Below are positions 18,732-29,406 of a stretch of 64,000 bases of DNA, one piece after another. This DNA is from Candidatus Nitrosocosmicus oleophilus (GTDB lineage: Archaea > Thermoproteota > Nitrososphaeria > Nitrososphaerales > Nitrososphaeraceae): the NCBI RefSeq assembly GCF_000802205.1, contig NZ_CP012850.1, positions 2,542,001-2,606,000 on the forward strand. The letters run 5' to 3'. Each line of letters opens with the position of its first letter. Position 1 is the stretch's first letter. The notes beneath the pieces are model-generated. The model had not been told where the DNA came from. It did not search any database and saw only the letters and a program-made list of their open reading frames with translations. The position numbers and the translations under genes are program-made.

Positions 18732-19217
18732 TTGACACCGCTTTTAAAGAAATCCGAGGAGAAATCTACTAGAAGTGATCCCTTTTCGAATCATTACTCC
18801 AAGTTGCTCTCCTATGTGGATGAAACATTCAGGCAAAAATATTCAGGAGTCATAGATTTCCGAATAAGTAAGGAACCGATTTACAACTCAGTAGTTCTTA
18901 TTGTCTCTTATGATTCCAATAAACAGAATCGATATACAGAATTATACACTGGACCTTTTATCTTGATGGGGATGGATCACCAACAAATAGTTTACAAATT
19001 TAGATCCACCTCAAAATCAAAAAAAATTGACGAAAAGACAAAGTACGATCTTGTTAAACTAGAGTATTCAAATTTTCTTAAATTTTGGGAATCAACCGCT
19101 GATATCCAAAAAGTCACGATGGAAAAAAAGCTAAAATCTGACAGATCATTCAATCAAAATCTGCCTGATAGTTCGGACAAACAATGCTTATTCAGTTTGA
19201 AACTAAATGCATCTTAG
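18732..19217 (+). CDS. Hypothetical protein upstream of Coq4-like gene
   Basis: 161 residues from a TTG start; soluble, with mixed alpha/beta character and basic overall. No recognised domain. The stop codon at 19215-19217 touches the start region of the Coq4-like gene (ATG 19219), so the two are probably one transcript and translationally coupled. The start is uncertain because no ATG is available near the beginning of the frame. Confidence 0.6.
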   Translation: MTPLLKKSEEKSTRSDPFSNHYSKLLSYVDETFRQKYSGVIDFRISKEPIYNSVVLIVSYDSNKQNRYTELYTGPFILMGMDHQQIVYKFRSTSKSKKIDEKTKYDLVKLEYSNFLKFWESTADIQKVTMEKKLKSDRSFNQNLPDSSDKQCLFSLKLNAS

Positions 19218-19218
19218 G

Positions 19219-19986
19219 ATGCAGATGTTTCCAGTGTTCAATATGGGATATATGGACTTAATGAGTAAGGTGGATAATATAGAACTGCTTGGAGGTATGA
19301 TAAGACACTTGGTTACAAATCGTGGTAAATTGGATACAGTCTTTGATCTTAAGGACGGGTTCCGGGATACGATTTGGATGAAGAATTGTATAGAAAGATT
19401 AAGAGAAGATCCTGAATCTACAAAGATGTTTGAAGAAAGATACATGGGGCCAGAATATGAACTGGATGAAATGTTGAAATCACCAAAGGGTTCTCTGGGT
19501 TATACTTACGCATTTTTGATGAAAACGATGGGTTTTGAGCCTCATTTTTATCAATCAAGAGACAGGCCGTCTTTGGATAACGATACAGATCATGTAACAA
19601 TGAGAGTTAGAAAGACGCATGACATGTATCACATAGTTAGCGGGTTTAATATGGCCATAGGAGAAATTGGAGTAATACCACTAAATGTGACTCAATATTC
19701 TTATCCTGCTTTTATGCTAATTGACCTAGTTGCGGTAGGATCAGCATGTTTTCCAGGATTAGCAAGCATTCCTAATTCTGAAAAAATTCATTCATCTACA
19801 ATTTTTGGGAATTTATCAAAAGGAATCTAAATGGCACAAGAATGCAAACCACTGTTTCCAGTAAAATTTGAAGAGATGCTTGAAAAGCCACTTGATGAAG
19901 TTAGAAAGGAGTTGAATATCACGCCTCTCAAAGAAGGTCCAAGTTGGTATCAATATCCAAAGATAAAAGAGGCGGGTATCTACTAG
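19219..19986 (+). pseudogene. Coq4-family protein gene interrupted by one in-frame TAA
   Basis: The frame codes a Coq4-like protein: PKGSLGYTYAFLMKTMGFEP, then VRKTHDMYHIVSGF and AIGEIGV. Coq4 has a conserved HDxxH...E metal motif; here it is HDMYH with Glu after ten residues. A TAA at 19828-19830 ends the first part, yet the same frame continues directly from ATG 19831 with the family's C-terminal end (ECKPLFPVKFEEMLEKPLDE...LNI) to TAG 19984-19986. Coq4 organises or catalyses a ring modification step in ubiquinone synthesis in eukaryotes and bacteria; the archaeal role is unknown. The gene is either a fresh pseudogene, split in two, or read through. Confidence 0.82.
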
Positions 19987-20729
19987 TTTTTCGGTACAAC
20001 CACTTAATTTTTTAGTGTCTCCAAATATTGATCATTTTAAATTCAATAACGTTTGTTTGTTTGTCAACCTCAAATAATTTGTTACTACATGACAGTGAAA
20101 TCCAATTTGACTCCGGCTCCGCCTTTTGTGTTGATAATCGATGTAATCTATCTAACCCTTGATAAGATGTCATTGACTTCCAAACTCGTTGGTATGATAT
20201 CCACTTATAATCCAAGGATGATATTGACAGTAAATTAAGGCGAAAACTTTACTATATTTGCTACATGCTCAATTCAGGAGACTCGAAGGGCTTTCCTTAA
20301 AGAATTTGTTAGAAACATTTTGATCAAGCAAATTGTACGAAAATAAAAAGAATATTATGGCTCAATAATTTCAATGTCTTTCCAACATCTCATGAACGAG
20401 GGAAATACATAATAATTACTTAAAGAGTCTGCTTGCAGACAGTACTATTATGTTTTATAATCGGTTAGTAGCTCTCAGCAACATATCCAAGCTAAAGGTT
20501 CAAAGTCTAAGCGATGTATTTGAGTAGTATCATCAAGAAAATTTTCGTTATCTACTGATCCCAATTTCCAAAGTAGGTGGCCAGGTTAATCTGAAGATAA
20601 AGGTCAAATATATCAATGAAACTATCGTCTCAAAATCAATGCAAGGCTATAATCAAAGTAGATTTAGTTTTTAGACAATTTTGATTCAAGATCTTATTTG
20701 TTTTTATATCTTATTAGAATGTAACTCTC
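19987..20729. other. Intergenic region, no gene seen
   Basis: Only short frames without conservation signs. AT-rich. Confidence 0.45.
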
Positions 20730-21281
20730 ATGAATAGGGAAGAGATAGCTCTTAACATAATTTCTAAAGCTATAAAGCATGTCCAAAGCAATCCTCAAGT
20801 TGTAAGAGAAAATGGATGTGCGGCTTGCCATGTTTTGTTTGTACTTGCTGAAGAAATGAATGTAAGCGAGCAAGACGCTTCAGATTTGCTCTCAGAAGTT
20901 TTGAGCAAATCATCAAATCTAGACGATGAGTTTATCGCAATGGTAGAAAACATACATATGAAAAAAAGAATGATGGGAAATGTATTTGCGATTAAGACCA
21001 GAGAATCTAAGGACAAATACATAGATTCTAATTTTAAGAATACTATCGCTGAAATACATTCTGATTTGATAAATTACGGTCCAGATGTTACGCTCCGAAA
21101 ATTATTAATTTCATTGATATCATTGGAAATAGCAAAGAATATTGGAACAGACTATCACGCATCAACTGAAGAACTCTATCATTATATGAGAAGAAATCAT
21201 CAAGATACAAATAAAGAATTGATGGTATTTATCAATCAACTCTATCAAATAATTATTAGGGTGAAAATCAATTACGATTAA
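20730..21281 (+). CDS. Hypothetical helical protein
   Basis: 183 residues, mostly predicted helix, no signal peptide. It contains a CAACH sequence near residue 31 within GCAACHVLFVLAEEMNVSEQ; because the protein lacks an export signal, this is unlikely to be a heme c site and may bind metal or be incidental. Both cysteines lie in the N-terminal helix pair. A TTATATCTTATTAG promoter-like stretch lies about 25 bases upstream of the ATG. The family was not recognised. Confidence 0.7.
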   Translation: MNREEIALNIISKAIKHVQSNPQVVRENGCAACHVLFVLAEEMNVSEQDASDLLSEVLSKSSNLDDEFIAMVENIHMKKRMMGNVFAIKTRESKDKYIDSNFKNTIAEIHSDLINYGPDVTLRKLLISLISLEIAKNIGTDYHASTEELYHYMRRNHQDTNKELMVFINQLYQIIIRVKINYD

Positions 21282-21859
21282 GAACCTTTTTGGTCTACAT
21301 TGCTATTAAACTAGTTAAATCGGGTCATAAAGAGAATGTCTCTAAATCATATTCTCAACTCATTTAAATGTAGACATTACCACTACAAAACTACCATAAA
21401 TAGTAGAATGTCAATTTTTTCGAAAAAGATCGTAAGTACATGAGACCATGAGATTCATAATAGAAATAATTTGGTTTCAAATTAGACAAAAGCTAATTAG
21501 AGTTTTGAATTTTATCAAGAAAGTTGCAAATATTTTAGATAAATATTTTATTTACAACTTGGTATCTTGGAGGTATGGGGGAATGAAATCGAAAGGTGTC
21601 AGATCATCTAGATGATGATTGCCTCAAACCGAAGTCAGCAGACTCATATTAATATTGCATTTAATAAACGATTCTAAATTAGCACCTTATTTTAGACTAA
21701 TAACAAATTTTCAGCTCGTATCTAGTTCATACTAAAAATGTTAACCTGATATGATGAGATGCTCTCATTTTATCCTATTCATATAGAATATTACTCAAAT
21801 ACGTCTGGGCAAGGCATCTTATTACCCCGCTTATCGCTCCTTAAGTCAGGGATATTTAT
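21282..21859. other. Intergenic region, no gene seen
   Basis: AT-rich between two convergent genes. No hairpin terminator stands out. Confidence 0.45.
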
Positions 21860-22147
21860 CTAATAGAGTACGCCTTCACCAGTTCGTCTTATATGTTCAT
21901 CAATTCCATTCATTGTAATTTTATATTCGGTATCCCCTATTCGGGAAACAAACCCTCCTACTATCAGATTTTCAAGGGCAATTTCAAAATTTGAAGAACC
22001 CATTGTGTCTGTCAATATTTCCCGCAATTCACTATCATTTGTCACAGGAGTTTGTTGGTTTGATTGCGTAAATAATTTTTCTAATATTTTATCCTCAAAA
22101 TTAGGAATAGATGAATCGTTATTCACAGGATTTTCCGCCTTATCCAT
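21860..22147 (-). CDS. Small winged-helix-like protein
   Basis: 95 residues. The C-terminal half has wing-like features: ALENLIVGGFVSRIGDTEYK followed by ITMNGIDEHI, the pattern in which a recognition helix precedes a beta hairpin and an ITxxG turn. The N-terminal 30 residues are polar and acidic. It could be a small regulator or a domain-only adaptor. No partner gene is adjacent. Confidence 0.55.
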   Translation of the reverse strand: MDKAENPVNNDSSIPNFEDKILEKLFTQSNQQTPVTNDSELREILTDTMGSSNFEIALENLIVGGFVSRIGDTEYKITMNGIDEHIRRTGEGVLY

Positions 22148-23272
22148 ATGAATGGAAATATCCTATCTATTCATATAATTGCTTTTAACTACCAAAACGA
22201 TTTTCATTTTTCATTTACAATGACACTTTCAAACATTCAAAAATTACACTTTTTTGAAAGTATCAAGGTAATAGTGTGAGGTAGTAGGATGTAGAGTGGA
22301 TTACAGATACAGTATCAATGAATGTCGAATTAAACATAAGATATATTATTTAAAATGTTTATGGGAAGAGATTATCTGGCCCTCGTATTGGATTTGTAAA
22401 ATAGAGATTCCTGTACTTATCAACATGTCTAAAGATAAATAAACAAACACAAACAAAAAAAGAAAAAGGATTATAAATTCATTCAACAGATAATAATCAG
22501 ATATTTTAGAGTAGAGATATTACCTTCTTTTATGCACTATAAAAGGCCCCCTCTAGATCAACCTGCGCTGGTATTCAATCGTTTTCTATAGATAGTTCTA
22601 TTTATGATAGTAGTAAAATTTGGAGTCAAAAGATTTTACTTTACCTTTAGTCTATTTTTTTATTCATTGATACCTAAATCTAAATTTCCGACTAATAATT
22701 CGAAAGTAAAACTTTTATACTAGAATCACGATAATGTTAATATGTGTATAAAATGTGAATTATTGGATACTATTTACAATATGACAAAAAATCAAAATAA
22801 AGAGTCTCCCGCATCGGTGAAGATACCATACGATCGGCCAAAATCAAATAGACCCAAAAGTATTTGAGTACAATCTCATAAATTGAACAGCATATGGGGA
22901 AAGACAACCAAATAAGTTAGAAAAAATTCTGATAATACGAAAACCTTTGTAGACAAATCTAAAAAAAATTAGTTTTACCATATGATTTACAATTCCTGGA
23001 ATGATAGCATAACTTATAACATTTAGCAACGGTATACTTTGGATCATTTCCAAATTTTATATAAGTAAGAAAGCAATCTGTCCAGCAATTACTATTAATA
23101 ACATGATCTTTTCACATTCTTGTCTCTTTACCTGTCTTGATTAAATGTGCATCAGGACTAAAGATTTAACCATTTCAAAGGGTTTAACCAGGAGACTTTG
23201 CTGATTGAAATTTCATCTTAAAGATACCTAACTTTGCTTATCAACCATGCACTTTAATTTGATTAATGTAAT
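22148..23272. other. Long gene-poor region
   Basis: A 28-codon frame starting ATGACAAAAAATCAAAATAA at 22781 (basic peptide) is the only one with a plausible upstream AT-rich promoter. I cannot support it as a gene. Otherwise nothing recognised. Confidence 0.4.
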
Positions 23273-23746
23273 TTGAACCGTGTGAACGTAGGAAAACAAA
23301 TGCATAAAAATCCAACCCCTACTGTGGATACCATAATTCAAAAAGGTTCCAAAGTCCTTTTGGTCGAAAGAAAAAAGGATCCATTTAAACAAACGATGGT
23401 ATTGCCTGGTGGTTTTATAAATGAGGGCGAATTTGCAGAAGAGGCAGCAATACGTGAAGTAAAAGAAGAGACTTCTCTAGATATAGAACTCGAAAATATA
23501 CTGGGAGTATATTCTGATCCCTCCAGAGACCCAAGGGGTCACATAATGTCTACGGTATTTATTGGAAAAATATCTGATAAGAGTGATAATAAAGAGCCGA
23601 TCGCAGGAGATGACGCAGCCACAACAAAGTGGGTAGATCTTGAATCTATAGAAGAAGAAACCTTGGGGTTTGATCATCAGAAAATTTTGATGGATTTCAA
23701 GGAATGGAAACAGTCTAGGCAAACTTATTGGTCATCAAAAAAATAA
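23273..23746 (+). CDS. Nudix hydrolase (ADP-ribose pyrophosphatase-like)
   Basis: 157 residues. The Nudix box is G-FINEG-E-FAEEAAI-REVKEETS, fitting Gx5Ex7REUxEExGU with Ser in place of the last Gly. The flanks TVDTIIQKGSKVLLVERKKD and WVDLESIEEETLGFDHQ match the ADP-ribose or nucleoside-diphosphate subgroup. It hydrolyses a nucleoside diphosphate linked to another group using Mg2+. The start is TTG 23273; the first ATG in frame (residue 10) is also possible. Monocistronic. Confidence 0.9.
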   Translation: MNRVNVGKQMHKNPTPTVDTIIQKGSKVLLVERKKDPFKQTMVLPGGFINEGEFAEEAAIREVKEETSLDIELENILGVYSDPSRDPRGHIMSTVFIGKISDKSDNKEPIAGDDAATTKWVDLESIEEETLGFDHQKILMDFKEWKQSRQTYWSSKK

Positions 23747-24157
23747 AATAAAGATTAATTTCATAGAGGAACTTAATAAATATGTCATCATCTAGTTCTA
23801 TAACCAAGATTATAGAGCCATTTGGAAATTCTAAATAAGGAAGTTTAGTCGTCTTGCAAACGCCTTATGTTTTTGATTCATTATAACCTTTATTTTTCAA
23901 TTTGAAGTATCCATAAAAAACCTGGATGAATGAGGAATATCCTTTTTTAGATATAGATGAAAACTTTGTAATAATATTTAGGTGCTAATATTACCAACTA
24001 ATCGAATTGATATAAACAAATGACTTTTGTGATATATTAGCCATTTCTTAATAAAATTGTAAGTATTCTAAAAAAGATTGTGGATAAAATCAAACCTGGT
24101 AACAGGTTGATGATAAGATTTTGCACATCTATTTTATGAATGAATTCAGTGAGTCCA
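23747..24157. other. Intergenic region between convergent genes
   Basis: AT-rich; no gene or clear terminator recognised. Confidence 0.4.
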
Positions 24158-26563
24158 TCAATCAAATTTAGGAATTTGAGAATAGAAAAATTTAGTTACG
24201 GAATCATAAGTTTCTTTCAATAATTCTAAATATCTTTTCGTATCGTATTTGATATCGTTTTCATCAATTAGTTCAATTGGTATAGCCCTTTCCAGAAAAT
24301 TCTCATGATAAAAATTCGTAATTATGTATTTAATTTCTTCTCCAGCATTCAAGGATTTCCCATTGTTAGTTAGTTGTTTTAAAACGCAGTTTTCAATTGT
24401 ATCTCTATCTGCATACTCATTACTTGCTTTTGACATCCTTTTGGTAAATATCAGATCGGTGTATGAAATTTTTTTAGTGCATATTAAATTTATATATTTT
24501 TTATATATACTCTCTAAAATCGGCAAACATTTAGTGATTTCATGAATGTTGCTGTAGGCAGACATTATTTTCATTAACTCCTCTTGAAAATAGACAAAGA
24601 GTTCAGGAGTATCATGTCTTCTCGTTTCAATTCCCCTCATCTTTATGGTCCCATCTTCAAAAACGCCAAAGTATCTATTTAAGGCTGGTAAGTCAGGATT
24701 GATCTTAGATGAATCGAAAACGATCCATTTGTACACTCCTTCAAAAGATATGGAAAAACCTGTTTGTTCCTCTATATCTTTTTTTAAATTAATATATCGG
24801 TGAGCAGAATCGGCTACCGATAATGAATATTCTATATTATCTATTTTGCTTATCCAGATGGAGTCCACAATACCATGAATTACATCAAATCCGTGTTTCT
24901 CTGCTATTTTAGACGTTTTCATCAGTATATCTCTAGCAAAGGCACATACAGTGATGTGAGCATCTATCCTACCAAACTTTGAGTTACTGAATCCAAGATA
25001 TCCAAAGGAAGTAACTAGGATCCATTTTAAAGCAGTTTGTCTGTTGTCATAACAGTTTTTTAAATACTCATCATTCTTAGATATACACAGATTTTTTCTT
25101 TTTTTGTATTCTAATCGTCTATCTAGAACTGTTTTAAGAGATAAAGGTACTATTCCTATCCTTTTTTTGCACAAGTGATAAAGATGTTCAAGCTCTGGTA
25201 CTTTGTTATCCGTTGCCGATTTACAGCATGCACAATTGATTGTGTCTGAAGAAATATTTTTCCTTAGCATGATATTTGGATAAAGAGATATAAAATCAAA
25301 TTCTGCTACATTGTCATATGCTCCAGGTTTGGACTCAAAGACAAAGCCCCCTTTATCTACCTTTAATAAATCAGAAAATGACTTGAAGATTTCCGAAGTT
25401 ATAGGCTTCCAGGGTATCAATATATCCTTTTTATGAGCATTATAAAAATACAAACTGCTTAGACATTTTCCTATAGTAGATCTTGATGCTAGTTGCAATG
25501 GAATTCTGCAAACTCGGGATAATTCTGCTAATCCTTCCAATCCATTGTCCCTATAAATAAATGAATTGTTAATGTCGATGTGAATTCGGCCGTATAAAAA
25601 AAACGGTTGTGGTTTGAAATACACTTTTCCGTAAGAGATGTACGATGTTGAGGACAGGTCATTAGATCCGATACTTTTATTTGAAAACAATTTATTTTTC
25701 TTTAGTAAATATTCTATGTTCGATTCGCGATTCAAATTTATCAATAACTGATTCTCAATCTTGTTGGCTTTGGCTCTGTGAAATAAATGTGGAAACAAAA
25801 ATTGGTCTCCACCTTTAGTTATAATAATATCAGGATCTATTCTATTAATTTCATAAGCGAATTCCAATATTGTTTCAAGTTCATTTTCTTCAGATATCGA
25901 AAAGTCTTCCTTGATCACATTATCCTTTTCAAAAGAGATAATCTTTATCTTTAGAATCCTGTCTTCTAAATCATTTCTTATTGATTTTCTCTCCGAAATT
26001 AATTCAAATGATAGAAATTTAAAATTTGGAACAATATATTCAAATGAGTCAATATCGTCGTTCTTATCGTTAACTACTTGATATATGTTAGTTTGTACTG
26101 ATTCCGTGGATCTTATTTCTTCTATGTTGTATAATCCCAGTGGATAGAGATCCTTTTCGTACAAGAAAGACTGTTCAGGTGATATATCTACGTTGTATAG
26201 TCGATAGTGTCCAAATCTAATAGAAAGTCTTTCAATTCGTTTTGCTAAATTTAATATATGTATTGAATCGGACAAAGTTAGTCTCAGAGTTACATTCCTT
26301 TTACACTTATCAACAATAACGGAAGAAGGATGTTCAAATTTGTATTCAAATTGATATTCCTTAATTGAGGAAGAAATTTTGCTATTCCCTACCAAGTCTA
26401 CTAACTCAGATTTTAGATCTGACGTTACATATATTGAAGGGGACCATAAATACTCTAGTCTTTTTACATTACCCTTTCTTTCTTTTATCCATAAAATCAT
26501 TCTATCCTTTTGATAATATATGTCAAATAGCCAACCATTCATGGTTATCAGCAAGTCAACCAT
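24158..26563 (-). CDS. Family-B DNA polymerase, divergent PolB2/Dpo2-like
   Basis: 801 residues. Motif A is EFDFISLYPNIM at about residue 420 with the catalytic Asp; motif B is KWILVTSFGYLGF at about 510 in place of KxxxNSxYG; motif C is HGIVDSIWI at about 563, keeping the second Asp of DTD but not the first. A CACC pair near 446 and KKRIGIVPL just after it fit this lineage. The exonuclease I site reads FLSFELI, so the DIE residues are not conserved and proofreading is doubtful. PolB2 was long thought inactive, but the crenarchaeal member Dpo2 has been reported as a damage-induced polymerase. ATG at 26563 is used; Met8 (MNGWLFDIY) may be the real start. Confidence 0.85.
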   Translation of the reverse strand: MVDLLITMNGWLFDIYYQKDRMILWIKERKGNVKRLEYLWSPSIYVTSDLKSELVDLVGNSKISSSIKEYQFEYKFEHPSSVIVDKCKRNVTLRLTLSDSIHILNLAKRIERLSIRFGHYRLYNVDISPEQSFLYEKDLYPLGLYNIEEIRSTESVQTNIYQVVNDKNDDIDSFEYIVPNFKFLSFELISERKSIRNDLEDRILKIKIISFEKDNVIKEDFSISEENELETILEFAYEINRIDPDIIITKGGDQFLFPHLFHRAKANKIENQLLINLNRESNIEYLLKKNKLFSNKSIGSNDLSSTSYISYGKVYFKPQPFFLYGRIHIDINNSFIYRDNGLEGLAELSRVCRIPLQLASRSTIGKCLSSLYFYNAHKKDILIPWKPITSEIFKSFSDLLKVDKGGFVFESKPGAYDNVAEFDFISLYPNIMLRKNISSDTINCACCKSATDNKVPELEHLYHLCKKRIGIVPLSLKTVLDRRLEYKKRKNLCISKNDEYLKNCYDNRQTALKWILVTSFGYLGFSNSKFGRIDAHITVCAFARDILMKTSKIAEKHGFDVIHGIVDSIWISKIDNIEYSLSVADSAHRYINLKKDIEEQTGFSISFEGVYKWIVFDSSKINPDLPALNRYFGVFEDGTIKMRGIETRRHDTPELFVYFQEELMKIMSAYSNIHEITKCLPILESIYKKYINLICTKKISYTDLIFTKRMSKASNEYADRDTIENCVLKQLTNNGKSLNAGEEIKYIITNFYHENFLERAIPIELIDENDIKYDTKRYLELLKETYDSVTKFFYSQIPKFD

Positions 26564-26959
26564 AAATCGATGAGGCTAATAGAAAAATTTGAATATACTT
26601 AATCAAATTAGTTTGTATTTGGTGATGTAAGTATTGATCCATACTTAACGAAATAATCTTACCCAAATAGGAATAGAATTCTATTTTGCTATTAGGATGA
26701 TTATACAAATGAGAAGATATGGTTGAGATTATCGCCATATTGATAAATGTTAGAACATGTTTATATCTATTACGCTGTGTATACTATAATTACGCTATGT
26801 AATATTAATTACCAGTAGTAAGTAATTATATCCGATCAAACACTAACGCATTCTTAATTCGATGAATTGGATTTAATTGACACCCACCAAGTTAATATTG
26901 TGTGTTAAATGAACCCAAATTCATCATTTCTAGGAATTGGGTAATAGAATTAAGATATT
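26564..26959. other. Intergenic region upstream of the polymerase gene
   Basis: Holds TATTACGCTGTGTATACTATAATTA-like AT-rich direct repeats (ATTACGCT(G/A)TGTA near 26768 and 26791) that could be regulatory. No gene. Confidence 0.4.
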
Positions 26960-27135
26960 CTATGCTATCTCAGGATCATTGTCAGCTTGAACAATCTTAT
27001 AATCTTCCATAAAAGAAACGGCTTCAAGTGTTAATCTGGCAGAAACTAATTTCAAGAAGATATTTTATTGTAATTTTCTCATTATTGGAATTCCATCTTA
27101 CAATCAGGACAAATTAAAGGTTTATATTTCTTCAG
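26960..27135 (-). pseudogene. Decayed small zinc-protein gene, copy C
   Basis: Minus strand reads KKYKPLICPDCKMEFQ, then frame breaks, then VSARLTLEAVSFMEDYKIVQ and ADNDPEIA before a TAG at 26960-26962. Sequence in the same order and orientation, more diverged, occurs at 33730-33915 and 39644-39860, sharing the TGCTATCTCA end block. It appears to be a degenerate copy of a CPxC protein of about 60 residues. Confidence 0.45.
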
Positions 27136-27448
27136 TATGAAAGGTTACCAACGATTTAACCAGGAGCCATTACATATACCTACATATGGAACTTAAGAAT
27201 TGGAAGTTGTCATAAAAAATTCATAGATAGCTTCGACAAGAGGTTTCAGTCATTCATGTAAGTTATCTTGAATGTTTTATCGTATGAAAAGATAAATGAT
27301 ATTAGTTGCAGCGAAGCTAAATAAAGGAACACCTTTTAATATTATAATATTAAATATTCTACTTCATGATTTATGTTTTGTATTTAAAAGAAATTGTATG
27401 AAGATGATTTCAAAAAAGGTCATAGATTCAATAAAGGTATAGGTGTAT

Positions 27449-27790
27449 TTATTTTCCAAAATACGCCTTTACATTTGGTTGGAATAGATAGTATATGATA
27501 ATACCATTGATTATTACGGGGATAACTGCGCCAACATTTCCCACGATGATTGATCCAAGCCCTGAGATAAATGCTATTACAGTAACTATTAACGTTATGA
27601 TCCAAGCCCATTTTAGTCCTTTCCACAATCCATAAGCAACACCAAAATATGCTAAGCCGATTATAATGAGAACTGCACCAAGGATTGGTATTATGGCAAC
27701 CAGAGCAATCCCGCCTACTAAGGAACCTATACCTCCAAGAATAGCAAGTATAGCAATTATTGTAACACCTAAAGGTCTATTGTTTTGCAT
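27449..27790 (-). CDS. Small polytopic membrane protein
   Basis: 113 residues with four hydrophobic segments: about 8-30, 32-52, 60-80 and 84-104. Glycine-rich helices (ILAILGGIGSLVGGIALVAI) and the WKGLKWAWIITLIV segment resemble small DUF2127-like membrane proteins seen in many archaeal genomes. No function is known. Monocistronic. Confidence 0.7.
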   Translation of the reverse strand: MQNNRPLGVTIIAILAILGGIGSLVGGIALVAIIPILGAVLIIIGLAYFGVAYGLWKGLKWAWIITLIVTVIAFISGLGSIIVGNVGAVIPVIINGIIIYYLFQPNVKAYFGK

Positions 27791-28583
27791 TTACTTTGTT
27801 AAATGACATTAACTTATTAAACTTACATCAAAATAGAATAATTTCTTTTAATACTAGTATTTTATTTAATGAATGATATATTTCAATTGCGGATTTTGAG
27901 ATATATTCCAGATAAAATGTTTCATGGTTTCCATCATTTTTCAATCAATTTAATAAACTGATTGAAGTGGCAGTGCTTAAATAATGTAAACCCTTGGGTA
28001 AACAAGCGAGCAAACATAATATTGTGAATGGGATCCATAAAACAACCATTGCTTTTAAATTTATCGATATTGATATTAGTATCTGTTCTTAGTTTAAAGA
28101 AAAGTTTAGAACGCTGGCGCAGAGAATTGCATAGAAGATATTTTATTCGGGTAAATGACATGCACAGTATTTTCATAAAAAGGTACTAATTCTGAGATTT
28201 TCGACGATAAATATCACTATTGTTGAATATCAAAACCATTCATTCTGAGACTTACAGCATGCTACTACCCATATAATCTTTAGAAGAGTGGGTTTTATTT
28301 TCTTAGAAAATGGTGACCAGCTAATTTAACATCGATAAAATGTAAGTTCGGTAACCACAAATACCACATCTTATGAACTCAGAATTTTGCCATTAGACAT
28401 TAAGTATTTACTGCCAGGACTCTGCTTTACTTGATGTACAGCGCTGGACAAGTTGTTGACATCGATGACAACTTGGGATGGATAATATTTCAGTAGGTCA
28501 AAACAAAACCCAGAATTAAGATCTTGATGACCATTTCTATAGTATTGTTGAATTGACCAAGACTGAAAACTTATTGAGTTGAT
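27791..28583. other. Gene-poor region
   Basis: Minus-strand frames at 27934-28176 and 28371-28625 are open but have no recognised motif, promoter or family. I treat both as unsupported. Confidence 0.35.
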
Positions 28584-28817
28584 ATGGTCTTGTCTACCAT
28601 GATATTTGGTGAGCGAAGAGTTCATAAGAAAATTGATTCTTCAAATGTGATCAAATTTCATGAGCGTTCGCGGACAGGAAATACAATTACTGTAATTGCA
28701 GACAGTGAATTCAAGTATGGACAAAGTCTTGAATCAAAAAACATTGATTCCCAAGACAAGTATCCTAATACGCATAAAAGCAATGAAGCAAAGATAAATC
28801 CTTCATTGTCACCATGA
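28584..28817 (+). CDS. Doubtful small protein
   Basis: 77 residues, polar and charged (KKIDSSNVIKFHERSRTGNT), no recognised domain. Its stop overlaps the next frame by ATGA (28814-28817), an arrangement often seen in real operons. Neither frame shows a family. It could equally be a remnant. Confidence 0.3.
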   Translation: MVLSTMIFGERRVHKKIDSSNVIKFHERSRTGNTITVIADSEFKYGQSLESKNIDSQDKYPNTHKSNEAKINPSLSP

Positions 28818-29029
28818 AAATTAGAATCTTTGAGAAGACATCAGATGTTGATGAGATGTCAAATTCCTTTTCTAAAAAATGCATTTTTTCCTATGAGGAA
28901 TTCCAAATTTTTAAGGTCCTCTTACCTAAGGGACTCTTAGTCACAGAATTACATATTCAATTCAATGAACTATCGATTCACTTTCTTATTGCTTACAAAC
29001 TCTTATGGGCCGGTCCTGTTCGCTTTTGA
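28814..29029 (+). CDS. Doubtful small protein
   Basis: 71 residues overlapping the previous frame by four bases. It is polar first, hydrophobic in the second half. No family was recognised; low confidence. Confidence 0.28.
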   Translation: MKIRIFEKTSDVDEMSNSFSKKCIFSYEEFQIFKVLLPKGLLVTELHIQFNELSIHFLIAYKLLWAGPVRF

Positions 29030-29377
29030 AAAAATAGTTTGGTTCAGACAATGACGATGGATAAACCAGTAAGTAAACGGAAATTCTCATTCTTAAAACA
29101 AAAATTGTATTGTCATAAGGTTCAAACAGATCATTTGTCAGAGGAAAAAGAAAGCTATATCCTTAGAGGCATTAGGTAGGGATTCCATTGAGAGAGAAGC
29201 AATCTTAGAAATAGAGATGATTGAACTTTGATATATCAATCGGGTCCATTCTTGAGAGTTCTAGTTGTCACTCTTTACATTTACGAGAGTTCACACACTC
29301 GGCGAACTGGGATAAGAAACTGTAATTATTATTAGACTCATTAAAATATTATACGCCAATATTTTTGGATCCACACC

Positions 29378-29386
29378 CTTTTATAG
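29378..29386 (+). promoter_or_regulatory. TATA box
   Basis: CTTTTATAG about 25 bases before ATG 29407, supporting a leaderless transcript of the small secreted protein. Confidence 0.5.
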
Positions 29387-29406
29387 TTTGATATACATTT
29401 GACGCT

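Noticed and set aside
20820-20834. CAACH, a possible heme c attachment site
   Set aside because: The protein has no signal peptide or membrane anchor, so cytochrome c maturation is unlikely. Single occurrence by chance is plausible.
28371-28625. 84-codon minus-strand frame
   Set aside because: No family, overlaps a plus-strand frame of equal quality, and no promoter is clear.
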